From assembly GCA_027531395.1 (NCBI GenBank), contig JAPZRO010000001.1, positions 310,001 through 374,000 on the forward strand: DNA of 64,000 nucleotides. The letters are read 5' to 3'. Under the pieces are notes generated by a model that ran no database searches, was not told the DNA's origin, and saw nothing but the letters and a program-made list of their open reading frames with translations. Source of the DNA: Porphyrobacter sp. GTDB taxonomy: Bacteria > Pseudomonadota > Alphaproteobacteria > Sphingomonadales > Sphingomonadaceae. The position numbers and the translations under genes were made by a program. This document shows, piece by piece, positions 44,845 to 52,741 of the stretch; position 1 is the stretch's first letter; each line of letters opens with the position of its first letter.

Positions 44845-46035
44845 CTAGTTGCGGCTCAGCCGCCGGTATTGACGCAGCGCCATCGCCATCATCACCGCAG
44901 TCACGATCAGCGTCCAGACCACGCCCAGCCAGCCGGGCGCAGGCGTGGGCGGGGGCTGGAACCGCGGCAGGGCATCGTGAGCGGCCAGCGTGAACAGGCG
45001 GTTGTCGGCAATGCCGCGGGTCAGCGCCGCCTGATAGTCGGAGAGATAGGCAAAGGCGGCCGACCTCAGCCCCGCATAGGTCTCGGTATCCGTGCCCGCG
45101 ATCTGTGCCAGCGTGTTCGAGACCGTCATCGGCGGCGAAATCCATTGCGCTTGCCGCACCGCGCGCTGCTGCGCGACGAGCTGGCGCTCAAAGGCGTCGG
45201 TGAGGGGACGGATCGTCCGGTCATGAGCGGTGCTGATGCGCTGGTATTGTGCGATGACGTCCTTGACCCGCTGAAGCTCTGCGAGGCCATCGGTGCCGTG
45301 GTCGTTCTTGTAGGTCTCGGTCGCTAGCTGCTCGACGCGGCGGCTCTCGACGATCTGCGCCATGCGCGAAGGCGGGGGATTGAGCGCCTGCGCGGCGCTG
45401 TTGATGAGCGGCGGAGCGGCGAAGACCAGCAGGATCCACGCGGCGATCAGGACGAAGGCGGAGGTCTCGGCGCTGACCCTAAGCGCATTCACCAGCAGGA
45501 TCACCGCCCACCAGAAGACGATCCCCGCCAGCGCCGTGCCCAGCCACAGCAGGGACGCCGCCGTGCGCGCCGGGTCGGCAGGGCCGGTGAGCAGCAGCAC
45601 CTCCGCGTCCAGCAGCAGCGGCCCGATCACCAGCGCCAGCCGGTTGATGCTGCGCGCCGCCACCAGCCGACCCACGCCGCCGGCCTGCGCCGCGATCAGC
45701 CGCAAGGTGCCGCTGTCGCGGTCACCCGCGAGCATCCCGTATCCCAGCGCGATCAGGAGCAGCGGGGCAACCACGATGGCAACGAAGCTCAGGTCGATCC
45801 GCCCGCGCCGGAGGCGTTCGGGATTGTCGATCTGGTAATTGCGGAACAGCGTGTCCGCGCGGTAGCCCATCCGCACCTCGGCCATACGTGGCTCGATATC
45901 GGAGCGACCGATGGTGAAGTCGACCAGCACCGGGACGGGGAAGGCGAAGGAGCGCTTGGTACTGTAAGGCGCGTCGGCGGAATCGACGTCGGTCCATTCG
46001 GGCCCGGCGAATTTGGCGCGATATTCGGCCTGCAC
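44845..46035 (-). pseudogene. DUF3526 ABC-2-type permease, N-terminus missing
   Basis: The remaining 396 residues show LSFVAIVVAPLLLIALGYG and GDRDSGTLRLIAAQ, helices at LLWLGTALAGIVFWWAVILL and AFVLIAAWILLVFAAPPLI, and a C-terminal helix (WLGVVWTLIVTAVMMAMA). These match DUF3526 permeases of multicopper/TonB-linked ABC exporters, which normally have about 470-490 residues and an N-terminal membrane helix. That helix is absent. The frame runs rightward into the oppositely oriented PepSY fragment without a good start. No ATPase partner is present, so it is probably non-functional. Confidence 0.7.
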
Positions 46036-46085
46036 GGCCTCGGTGCGGGTGTTCGTCAGCGACCAAGGATGGCCCGAGCCGCGCG

Positions 46086-47003
46086 GTGGTGCTCGATCCG
46101 GCGGATGGGCGCGTGATCGGATCGTTCGATCCCGAATGGACCGTCAGCGCGTTTGCCAAGCGGCTGCACGGCTCGCAGTTGCTGGGAAGCGCCGGGCGGA
46201 TCGCGGTCGAGCTGGCGGCGTGCTGGACGCTGGTCATGCTGCTGAGCGGCACCCTGCTGTGGGTCGGCACAAGGCGCGCGCAGGGCAGCGGGCTGCTCCC
46301 CGATTTCCGCAAGCCCGGCCGTGCGCGCTGGCGCGATGTTCATGCAGGCGCGGGCCTCGGCATGGGCGCGCTGGCCGGATTTCTGGTGCTGACCGGCCTG
46401 CCTTGGGCGATCATTGAAGGCGATCTGGTGCGCAAGGCCGTGACGGCGCTGGAAATCGGTTATGCCGGAGCCGACATTGCGCCTGCGACCAGCGCCCCGC
46501 AGTCCCATCACGGCGAGCACGCGGGCTGGACGATGCAGGGCCAGCCGATCCCCGCTTCGGCCGATCCTCATGCCATGCACCGGCATGGTGCCGGATCGGC
46601 AATGTCCGGCAAAGCGGCCGAGCCTGCCGTGATCGACACGATCGTGAGCGCCGCCCGCGCGCGCGGGATCGCCCCCGGTTTTGCACTTTCGATCCCCACC
46701 GATCCTGCCGCTGCAATCGAGGCCGATGTCTATCCCGCCCGGCCCGAAGACCAGCGGGTGATGTATTTCGACCGCCATTCGGGCGCCCTCATCAAGGACG
46801 TCGGATACGGGGACTATGGCTGGGGCGCGCGCGCGGTGGAGACCGGGGTGCAGATCCACATGGGGCGCCATTTCGGCTGGGCGAACCAGTATCTGATGCT
46901 GCTCGCCTTCATCCTGCCCGTCTTCGGCGCATCGCTTGTGGCGGTGTTCCTGATTGAGCGCCTCGTTGCCCGGCATGTCCACACGGGTAGTGGCTCGCTG
47001 TAA
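46086..47003 (+). pseudogene. PepSY-associated membrane protein, N-terminus missing
   Basis: The 305 codons begin at VVLDPADGRVIGSF, normally the end of the first PepSY region, and continue with a helix (AVELAACWTLVMLLSGTLLW), a His-rich middle (SHHGEHAGW, HAMHRHG), a second PepSY segment and a last helix (YLMLLAFILPVFGASLVAV). Complete PepSY-TM proteins start with a membrane helix and about 150 more residues. The missing part coincides with the missing start of the divergent DUF3526 gene, so both look cut by one event. Family members assist metal or siderophore reduction in the inner membrane. Confidence 0.7.
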
Positions 47004-47032
47004 CGGGCGCCGATCGGTCACCGCGAAGCTGC

Positions 47033-47051
47033 CACTTGCGTTTCGCAGGTG
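47033..47051. terminator. Hairpin between the convergent PepSY and FGE genes
   Basis: CACTTGCG–TTT–CGCAGGTG forms an 8-bp stem with one G-T pair. There is no T tract, so this is a weak call. Confidence 0.3.
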
Positions 47052-47070
47052 AGCCCCCGGGGGGGCGGGA

Positions 47071-48096
47071 CTATCGTGGCGCCCGATCATAGACGAGGCG
47101 GAAGCCGACGTTCGACGCGCCCAGGCCCGGATCGCGGCCTTGCCGGCTTTCGGGGCGATAGCGCTGGCAGTAGTTGGGCGCGCACAGATAGCTGCCGCCC
47201 TTCATCACCCGGCTGGCAAAGCCCGGATTGAGCGGGTCATAGGCGTCGTTCTCGCTCGGGCCGCGCGGGTTGTCGGCGGCCCGTGGATCGTGGCCGGGGC
47301 GGAAGAAGTCCGCAGTCACCTCCCAGACATTGCCGACCATGTCGTAGAGCCCGAAAGCGTTGGGCGCGAAGCAGCCGACGGGTGCGATGCCCTCGAAGCC
47401 GTCGCTGGCCTCGTTGACGACGGGAAACACGCCCTGCCAGCTGTTCGCTGCATCGGGGCCGGGTTGAGCAGCCGAATCCGGTGCGCCGGCGCTGGCGGCA
47501 TATTCCCATTCGGCCTCGGTAGGCAGGCGACCGCCCTTCCACCGCGCATAGGCCTGCATGTCCTCCCATGCGAGATGGACCACCGGCTGGCCCGCAACCG
47601 CGTCTGGCCCCTGCGGCCCATAGGGCTTCTTCCAGTTGGCGCCCGGAACATAGGCCCACCAGTCGGCATAGTTGCGCGACGGACGCGCGGGCGGGGTGAA
47701 CACGGCTGAACCGGGCTCGAGCATGAAGGCCGGTATCTGACTGGCCGGTACACCGAACTGGGCAGGATCGACCGGCTTCTCGGCGACGGTGACATGGCCG
47801 GTGGCCTTCACGAAGGCGACGAACTGGGCGTTGGTGACTTCGTGGCGGTCGATCCAGAAGGCCGAGACCTGCGTCAGGCGCGGCGGACCCTCCTCGGCAT
47901 AGACCGCATCGCTCCCCATCATGAATGTGTCGCCCTTGATATGCACCGGCGTATCGGGCGGGGACGGGCATCGCGCGCTCGTCGCGAAATCGGTCGCGGT
48001 GCGCGGTGCATCGGCTTGCTCGGGCGCACCGGTGCAGGCCGGCAGCACGGCGATCATCACGCAGGCGAAGGCCCGCTTCACTGGCACTTGTCTCAC
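47071..48096 (-). CDS. Exported formylglycine-generating enzyme (SUMF1/FGE family)
   Basis: The 341-residue protein has a signal peptide ending in the possible lipobox VLPAC, then a full FGE-sulfatase domain: FMMGSDAVYAEEGPPRLTQV, RLPTEAEWEYAA, FGLYDMVGNVWEV and GGSYLCAPNYCQRY. Cys305 and Cys310 align with the two active-site cysteines of human SUMF1 (CHRSYC), so the copper/oxygen-dependent mechanism seems intact. It would convert the sulfatase cysteine to formylglycine, and the 56801 sulfatase is an obvious client. The GTG at 48096 has TAGGA 9 bases upstream; GTG 48081 is an alternative. It is the last gene of the TonB-led operon. Confidence 0.88.
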   Translation of the reverse strand: MRQVPVKRAFACVMIAVLPACTGAPEQADAPRTATDFATSARCPSPPDTPVHIKGDTFMMGSDAVYAEEGPPRLTQVSAFWIDRHEVTNAQFVAFVKATGHVTVAEKPVDPAQFGVPASQIPAFMLEPGSAVFTPPARPSRNYADWWAYVPGANWKKPYGPQGPDAVAGQPVVHLAWEDMQAYARWKGGRLPTEAEWEYAASAGAPDSAAQPGPDAANSWQGVFPVVNEASDGFEGIAPVGCFAPNAFGLYDMVGNVWEVTADFFRPGHDPRAADNPRGPSENDAYDPLNPGFASRVMKGGSYLCAPNYCQRYRPESRQGRDPGLGASNVGFRLVYDRAPR

Positions 48097-48113
48097 TCGC
48101 CGCGATCCTAACG

Positions 48114-49169
48114 CTAGGCGGCAAGCTCTGCGACAAATGCGAGCACTTCGCCAGTCACCCCATCGCCCGGCTGGCCGAATTCGCGGTTGATCGAGGCATG
48201 GGTCTTGCCCTCGGCCGCGACCACCTTGGCCGTGCCGCCCGCGCGGGTGATCGCATCGGCAAGGCTCCGGGCCTGCCGTCGCGATGCCTCGCGGCTGGCG
48301 ACGTGATGGAGCAGGAAGGTCGGCCCGTCCGCAGCGCTGGAGGCATGAGTGAGGGGCGAAAGCATCGCCCACATCTTCGGGTCAGCACCGAAGATCGTGC
48401 GATAGAGCGCGACATTGCCGCCGCTGGCGATCTGGCCCGCCACGTCATACCCCGCCCCGTCGAGCAGGGTGACGCCCGCGATCCGTCCGGCGGGCACGCC
48501 GGCTGCCGCGAGATAGCTCTCGTCGAGCGCCACCAGCGCGGCGAGATGGGCTCCCGCGGAGTGGCCCATCAGCACCACGCGCGCCGGAGCCTGCCCGTCC
48601 TGTTCGGCGGCCGCGATCGCCGCAGCGATAGCGGCGGCGACATCGGCGGCCTGCTGCTCGACACTGGCTGCGGGGTGGAGCCGGTAATTGACCGTCGCGA
48701 AGGCATGGCCTGCAGCCGTGAAGGCCGCCGACTTCATGCCATTGCCGGTGTCCATGTCGCCCTTCGCCCAGCCACCGCCATGGACGAAGACAACCAGCGC
48801 GCCGCCCGGGGCCTTCGCGGGGAAGAACCGCAGCCTCTGCTTGGGATCATCGCCATAGGTGACGATCCGCCCCCCTGCCGCCGTGGCCGCTCTGGCTGTG
48901 GCGGCGGTCGCTGGCGGAGCCGCGCGGTCGCCCGCAGCCCGCGCCTCGCGCAGTTCCCTGAGGGCGCTGCGGCACTCGCGCGAGAGCGACTGACGGTTCT
49001 CGCGCAGGCAGCGTCCGGCGGCGCGCGGATCGCCGCTCGCGCTGGCCGCGCTGCAATGGCGTTCCAGCTCCGCCCGGCAGGCGCTGCGGACCGCCTCGAC
49101 CGAAGGGTTGCCCTGCGCAGCGACACAGGCAGCAGCGGCGAGCAGGCCAAGGGCAAGCGGGGCTTTCAT
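48114..49169 (-). CDS. Exported alpha/beta hydrolase (HSL/BD-FAE-like esterase) with N-terminal Cys-rich segment
   Basis: The 351-residue protein has a signal peptide (1-18), a Cys-rich helical segment (Cys31, 39, 54, 66; resembling a cysteine-rich GLG1-like unit), and an esterase domain with oxyanion motif HGGGW (130-134), NYRLHP and nucleophile GHSAG (Ser204). A late His in GKTHASINREF completes the triad. It probably removes ester groups from a substrate in the periplasm. ATG 49169 is favoured by AAGGAG 10 bases upstream. It follows the DUF1254 gene by 20 bases. Confidence 0.85.
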   Translation of the reverse strand: MKAPLALGLLAAAACVAAQGNPSVEAVRSACRAELERHCSAASASGDPRAAGRCLRENRQSLSRECRSALRELREARAAGDRAAPPATAATARAATAAGGRIVTYGDDPKQRLRFFPAKAPGGALVVFVHGGGWAKGDMDTGNGMKSAAFTAAGHAFATVNYRLHPAASVEQQAADVAAAIAAAIAAAEQDGQAPARVVLMGHSAGAHLAALVALDESYLAAAGVPAGRIAGVTLLDGAGYDVAGQIASGGNVALYRTIFGADPKMWAMLSPLTHASSAADGPTFLLHHVASREASRRQARSLADAITRAGGTAKVVAAEGKTHASINREFGQPGDGVTGEVLAFVAELAA

Positions 49170-49189
49170 GGTCGTCATGCTCCTTCGTG

Positions 49190-49756
49190 TCATGGCTGAG
49201 CGGCGACACGCTCCAGCCGGTGCTCGGCGAGCGCATCGGCAAGCGCGGCGACCGCTGCGGGGTTCTCGCGGTCAGGCATGGTCGGGCGCACCAGCAGGAA
49301 CCCGCGCGCCGAGGGCAGGACGACATCGTGCACACCCGGACCCGGCGCAGGCTGATCTGCGAGGCGCAGGCGCACTGTGACCGTCTTGCCCTCGGGCACC
49401 TGCGTGTCGTTGAGCACGAACAGCGTGTCGGTATTGTGAGCGAAGACCGAGACCGACCAGTAATCGACCAGCCCGCGCGGCGGGGTGGCGGTGAATTCCA
49501 GCGGTCCGTCCGACAGATCGAGGATCGCCGAGCGCGCGAGGATATCGGCATTGGCCATCGGCACGATATTGCCCTTGGCATAGCGCATCACCGCCTTGCC
49601 GAGCACGTTGGGCTTCGCGCCCGCCGCCTCCATCCGCGCGAAGATGGAATCGGTCATCAAGTAGGGAATGCGCTCGATCGCCACCAGCCAGCCCGCCGCC
49701 AATCCGATCAGGCCTGCCGCGATGAAGGGCGCAAGGCGCTTGATTTGACCCATCAT
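49190..49756 (-). CDS. DUF1254-type membrane-anchored protein
   Basis: The 188-residue protein has an N-terminal membrane helix (LAPFIAAGLIGLAAGWLVAI) and a beta-rich domain (NIVPMANADILARSAILDLS, then DYWSVSVFAHNTDTLFVLND). It is paired by an ATGA overlap with the DUF1214 gene, as is common for these two families. The function is not established. Position in the TonB–esterase–FGE operon suggests envelope processing of the imported substrate. Confidence 0.8.
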   Translation of the reverse strand: MMGQIKRLAPFIAAGLIGLAAGWLVAIERIPYLMTDSIFARMEAAGAKPNVLGKAVMRYAKGNIVPMANADILARSAILDLSDGPLEFTATPPRGLVDYWSVSVFAHNTDTLFVLNDTQVPEGKTVTVRLRLADQPAPGPGVHDVVLPSARGFLLVRPTMPDRENPAAVAALADALAEHRLERVAAQP

Positions 49757-50343
49757 ATGCACGCTATCCGTCGCACCGGCGGGAGCGGCACGCTTTCGGG
49801 GTTCGCCATGATCGCCGGATCGGGCTGGTAGAGCCGGAACAAGAGGGTGATCCGGCCCTCGCGCTCGCCGAGCGGTAGCCAGTTGCCCTCCACCGGCACA
49901 GTCGAAACTGTCACCGCATAGCCTCCGCCGGGCTCGCGGGAGATGCTCGAACTGGTGAGGCTGTAGCGGTCGATGGCATTGTCGATCCAGAAATAGTCGC
50001 GGTAGACCCCGATCGACCACCAGCGGGCGGCAGGCTCGGCGCGGGCCTCGAGCCGGTAGCTGCAGCCGGCGCGCAGCGGATCGCCGTTGCTGTCGCTTTC
50101 GGTGTTGAAATAGATCACCTCGCTGTCGGGCAGAGCCCAGATCCCGACGCGTGCGACGGTCGCGCGCTGGAGCTTGCCGGCAGCCGCGCTGCCAGTGCCG
50201 GCCATGGTTCTCCAAGGCACCGGCCCGCGTCCGGCGCGCGTGTCGACCTGCCCGGTCGCCAGCCATGCCGCGCCCGCGCCCGCCGCTGTCCCGGCGAGCG
50301 CGGAGACAAGCAGGCCTGCCAGCCAAATTCCCCGCGCCCGCAC
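49753..50343 (-). CDS. DUF1214-type exported protein
   Basis: The 196-residue protein has an N-terminal membrane or signal helix (IWLAGLLVSALAGTAAGAGA) and a DUF1214 core: DYFWIDNAIDRYSLTSSS, then VEGNWLPLGEREGRITLLFR and LYQPDP. The GTG start is 9 bases after the TonB receptor stop. The biochemical role is unknown. It is usually found with DUF1254 partners, as here. Confidence 0.8.
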   Translation of the reverse strand: MRARGIWLAGLLVSALAGTAAGAGAAWLATGQVDTRAGRGPVPWRTMAGTGSAAAGKLQRATVARVGIWALPDSEVIYFNTESDSNGDPLRAGCSYRLEARAEPAARWWSIGVYRDYFWIDNAIDRYSLTSSSISREPGGGYAVTVSTVPVEGNWLPLGEREGRITLLFRLYQPDPAIMANPESVPLPPVRRIACI

Positions 50344-50352
50344 GGTTGCGAC

Positions 50353-52599
50353 CTACCAGCGCACCATCAGCTGCGCACCATAGTTGCGCGGCTGGTTGAG
50401 CCTGCGGGCGCTGGCACCGCGGAAGATGTCGAAGGTCTCGTCGGTAAGGTTGGTCGAGAACACGCTGAGCTCGACCTTGCCCATCTGCAACGCGAGGCGG
50501 GCGTTGAGCACGTCGATCCGGTCCATGTCGAAGGGCGGCGGCGTGTTGGGCGCGACCAGATCGTGCACCCCGCCGCGCTGGCCGTTGTAGTTGACGTTGG
50601 CGAACAGCGCGACGCTTTCGGACAGTTCGCGGCGCAGGCTCATGTCGACAGCGAAGATCCAGCGCGGGATCTGCGGCAGGTTCTGCCCGTCGAACGGCCC
50701 GTCGGTGGCCTCGCCGCGCTGGTGCGAGACGCTGGCGCCCAGCCGCAGACGCCCGCGGTGGATCGGCAGCACGGCATTGGCTTCGGCCTCGATCCCGCGG
50801 GTGCGTGCCTCGCCGGCGTTGTCGGAGAAGCTGGTGCCGTTGACGCTGCACACCGGGTTGCCGACGAAACAGCCGTTGTTGAGCTGGACGATGATGTTCT
50901 CGGCCTCGTTCTGATAGGCGGCGAGAGCGAAGTTGACCCGCTCGAACAGCGTGCCCTTGAGACCGAGCTCGTAACTGGTGACGGTCTCGTCGTCATAGGT
51001 GCCGGGGATCGGCACCGGCTGCTGCGGCACGCCGAGATCGTCGTTGAAGCCCCCGGCGCGGAAGCTGGTGCCGACCTTGCCATAGAGCAGGATGTCCGGC
51101 GTCAGCTTCCAGGCTGCGGTGGCGTTGTAGTTGAAGTTGGTCGGCCGCGTGGTGAAATCGACCACGAAGCGCGGTCCGCCCGAAGGCAGCCCCGTGGCAA
51201 GATCGAACCGCGCCGACTGGGCGGAGCGTTCATCCTCGGTGTAGCGCGCCTCGCCGATCAGCGAGAAGCGGTCGGTCAGCGCGAAGTCGAGCGAGCCGTA
51301 GACCGCCCAGCTGTTGACCGCCAGTTCGAGCGGCTGGCGCGTCCCGGGCGAGGGGTTGGCATTGGTCGGCGTGCGCAGGTTGCGCTGTTCGGAATCGGCC
51401 CGCAGGCGCAGATATTCGCCACCCACCAGCCAGGTTAGCCGATCACCGAACAGCTGGCCGGTGAGGTTGATGTCCTGGGTAAAGAAGGTCGCATCCTCCT
51501 CGCGCTGCTGCTCGAGGCCGGAATCCTGGTTGATAGTGATGATCCCGGCCGCCCGCAGCGCCTGGAAATCGCGCAGGTTGCCGCCGTCCTGATCGAAGGC
51601 GTAATCGGCCTTGCGCTGGCGCAGGTTGGTGATCGAGTGGAGCTGCGCCCAGCCGAAATCATGCTGGATGTCGAGCAGGCCGCTGTTGACCTCCTGCCGC
51701 GAGAAGCCGTCGGTCGACCACGGATAGCTGCGCTCGGGCTGGACCAGGCCGAAGGGGAAGCCCTGTCGCGGTTCGATGAAGATGCGGAAGCTGATCGCCG
51801 GCACCTCGCCTTCCCAGTGCTCGCCGCGCAGGAGGATGTCGGTGCGATCATTCTTCCAGCGCAGCTGCAGGCGCGCGCCGGTGGAATCATTGTCGTCGAG
51901 GAATTTGCCGAGGAAGCTGTTGCGGATGAAGCCGCTGCCCTGGGTGACGTTGTCGACCCCGAAGCGCATCGCGAAGCCACTGCCGAGATCGACATTGACC
52001 GCGGCCTGCGCCTGAAGCTGCTCGTTCTCGACCGCATAGCGGATGCTGGTCCAGGCGGAGTTGCGGAACTCGGGACGGGCCGAGACGATGTTGACCGCGC
52101 CGCCGACCGCGTTGCGGCCATAGAGCGCGCCCTGCGTGCCGCGCAGCACCTCGACCCGGTCGATGTCGAACATGTCGATCCGCGCGAAGGCACGGCCCGA
52201 AAAGCCGCCGCCGCCGATGTAGGCCCCGTCGCGGAACAGCCCAACCGCCGGATCGCCTGAGGTGCCGCGGGTGGTGGGCGAACCGCGCAGCGAGATCTCG
52301 TTAGTGAGCGGACTGCTGGTATCGAGCACGCGCACGCCCGGCTGGCCGGCGAGCAGATCGACCACATTGGTTGCGCCCCCGCGCTCGTCGAGGGTGGTCG
52401 CGTTGATCACCGAGGCCGCGGTCGGCACGTCGATCAGACGCTCCTCGCGCTTGCGGGCGGTGACCACGATTTCAGGCGAGCTCGCATGCGCATCACCGGC
52501 CACCTGCACATCATCCTGCGCGGCCAGCGGCGCTGCCGGCAGCATGGCTGTGGGCAGGCAAGCACCGGCCAGCAGCATCAGGCGAATCCGATTCGACAT
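50353..52599 (-). CDS. TonB-dependent outer membrane receptor, first gene of the FGE operon
   Basis: The 748-residue protein has a signal peptide (to about residue 28), a TonB box-like EIVVTARKRE, a plug domain (PGVRVLDTSSPLTNEISLRG, VEVLRGTQGALYGRNAVGGA) and a beta barrel ending in RNYGAQLMVRW, the expected aromatic terminus. It imports an unknown ligand, and the operon suggests a sulfated or esterified organic molecule. GGGGGAG precedes the ATG at 52599. Two TetR-type operators lie upstream at 52650 and 52719. Confidence 0.93.
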   Translation of the reverse strand: MSNRIRLMLLAGACLPTAMLPAAPLAAQDDVQVAGDAHASSPEIVVTARKREERLIDVPTAASVINATTLDERGGATNVVDLLAGQPGVRVLDTSSPLTNEISLRGSPTTRGTSGDPAVGLFRDGAYIGGGGFSGRAFARIDMFDIDRVEVLRGTQGALYGRNAVGGAVNIVSARPEFRNSAWTSIRYAVENEQLQAQAAVNVDLGSGFAMRFGVDNVTQGSGFIRNSFLGKFLDDNDSTGARLQLRWKNDRTDILLRGEHWEGEVPAISFRIFIEPRQGFPFGLVQPERSYPWSTDGFSRQEVNSGLLDIQHDFGWAQLHSITNLRQRKADYAFDQDGGNLRDFQALRAAGIITINQDSGLEQQREEDATFFTQDINLTGQLFGDRLTWLVGGEYLRLRADSEQRNLRTPTNANPSPGTRQPLELAVNSWAVYGSLDFALTDRFSLIGEARYTEDERSAQSARFDLATGLPSGGPRFVVDFTTRPTNFNYNATAAWKLTPDILLYGKVGTSFRAGGFNDDLGVPQQPVPIPGTYDDETVTSYELGLKGTLFERVNFALAAYQNEAENIIVQLNNGCFVGNPVCSVNGTSFSDNAGEARTRGIEAEANAVLPIHRGRLRLGASVSHQRGEATDGPFDGQNLPQIPRWIFAVDMSLRRELSESVALFANVNYNGQRGGVHDLVAPNTPPPFDMDRIDVLNARLALQMGKVELSVFSTNLTDETFDIFRGASARRLNQPRNYGAQLMVRW

Positions 52600-52649
52600 G
52601 GTTCTTCTCCCCCTTGGGCACGCTGGTCTGTGCCGCGCTTCCCGTTGAT

Positions 52650-52665
52650 TACCGACCGGTAGGTA
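52650..52665. promoter_or_regulatory. TetR-type operator 1, TACCGACCGGTAGGTA
   Basis: The 16-bp inverted repeat differs at one base from the perfect palindrome of operator 2. It lies 51 bases before the TonB receptor start, where a repressor could block the leftward promoter. Confidence 0.75.
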
Positions 52666-52718
52666 GCTAAATTCGAATCGCCTGTCCATAGTGGCTGGAG
52701 AGGTCTGGAAAGTTATGC

Positions 52719-52734
52719 TACCGACCGGTCGGTA
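52719..52734. promoter_or_regulatory. TetR-type operator 2, TACCGACCGGTCGGTA
   Basis: This is a perfect 16-bp palindrome, 7 bases before the ATG of the FG-GAP gene and 69 bases from operator 1 (start to start). It probably overlaps the rightward transcript start. Confidence 0.8.
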
Positions 52735-52741
52735 ATCGGAT

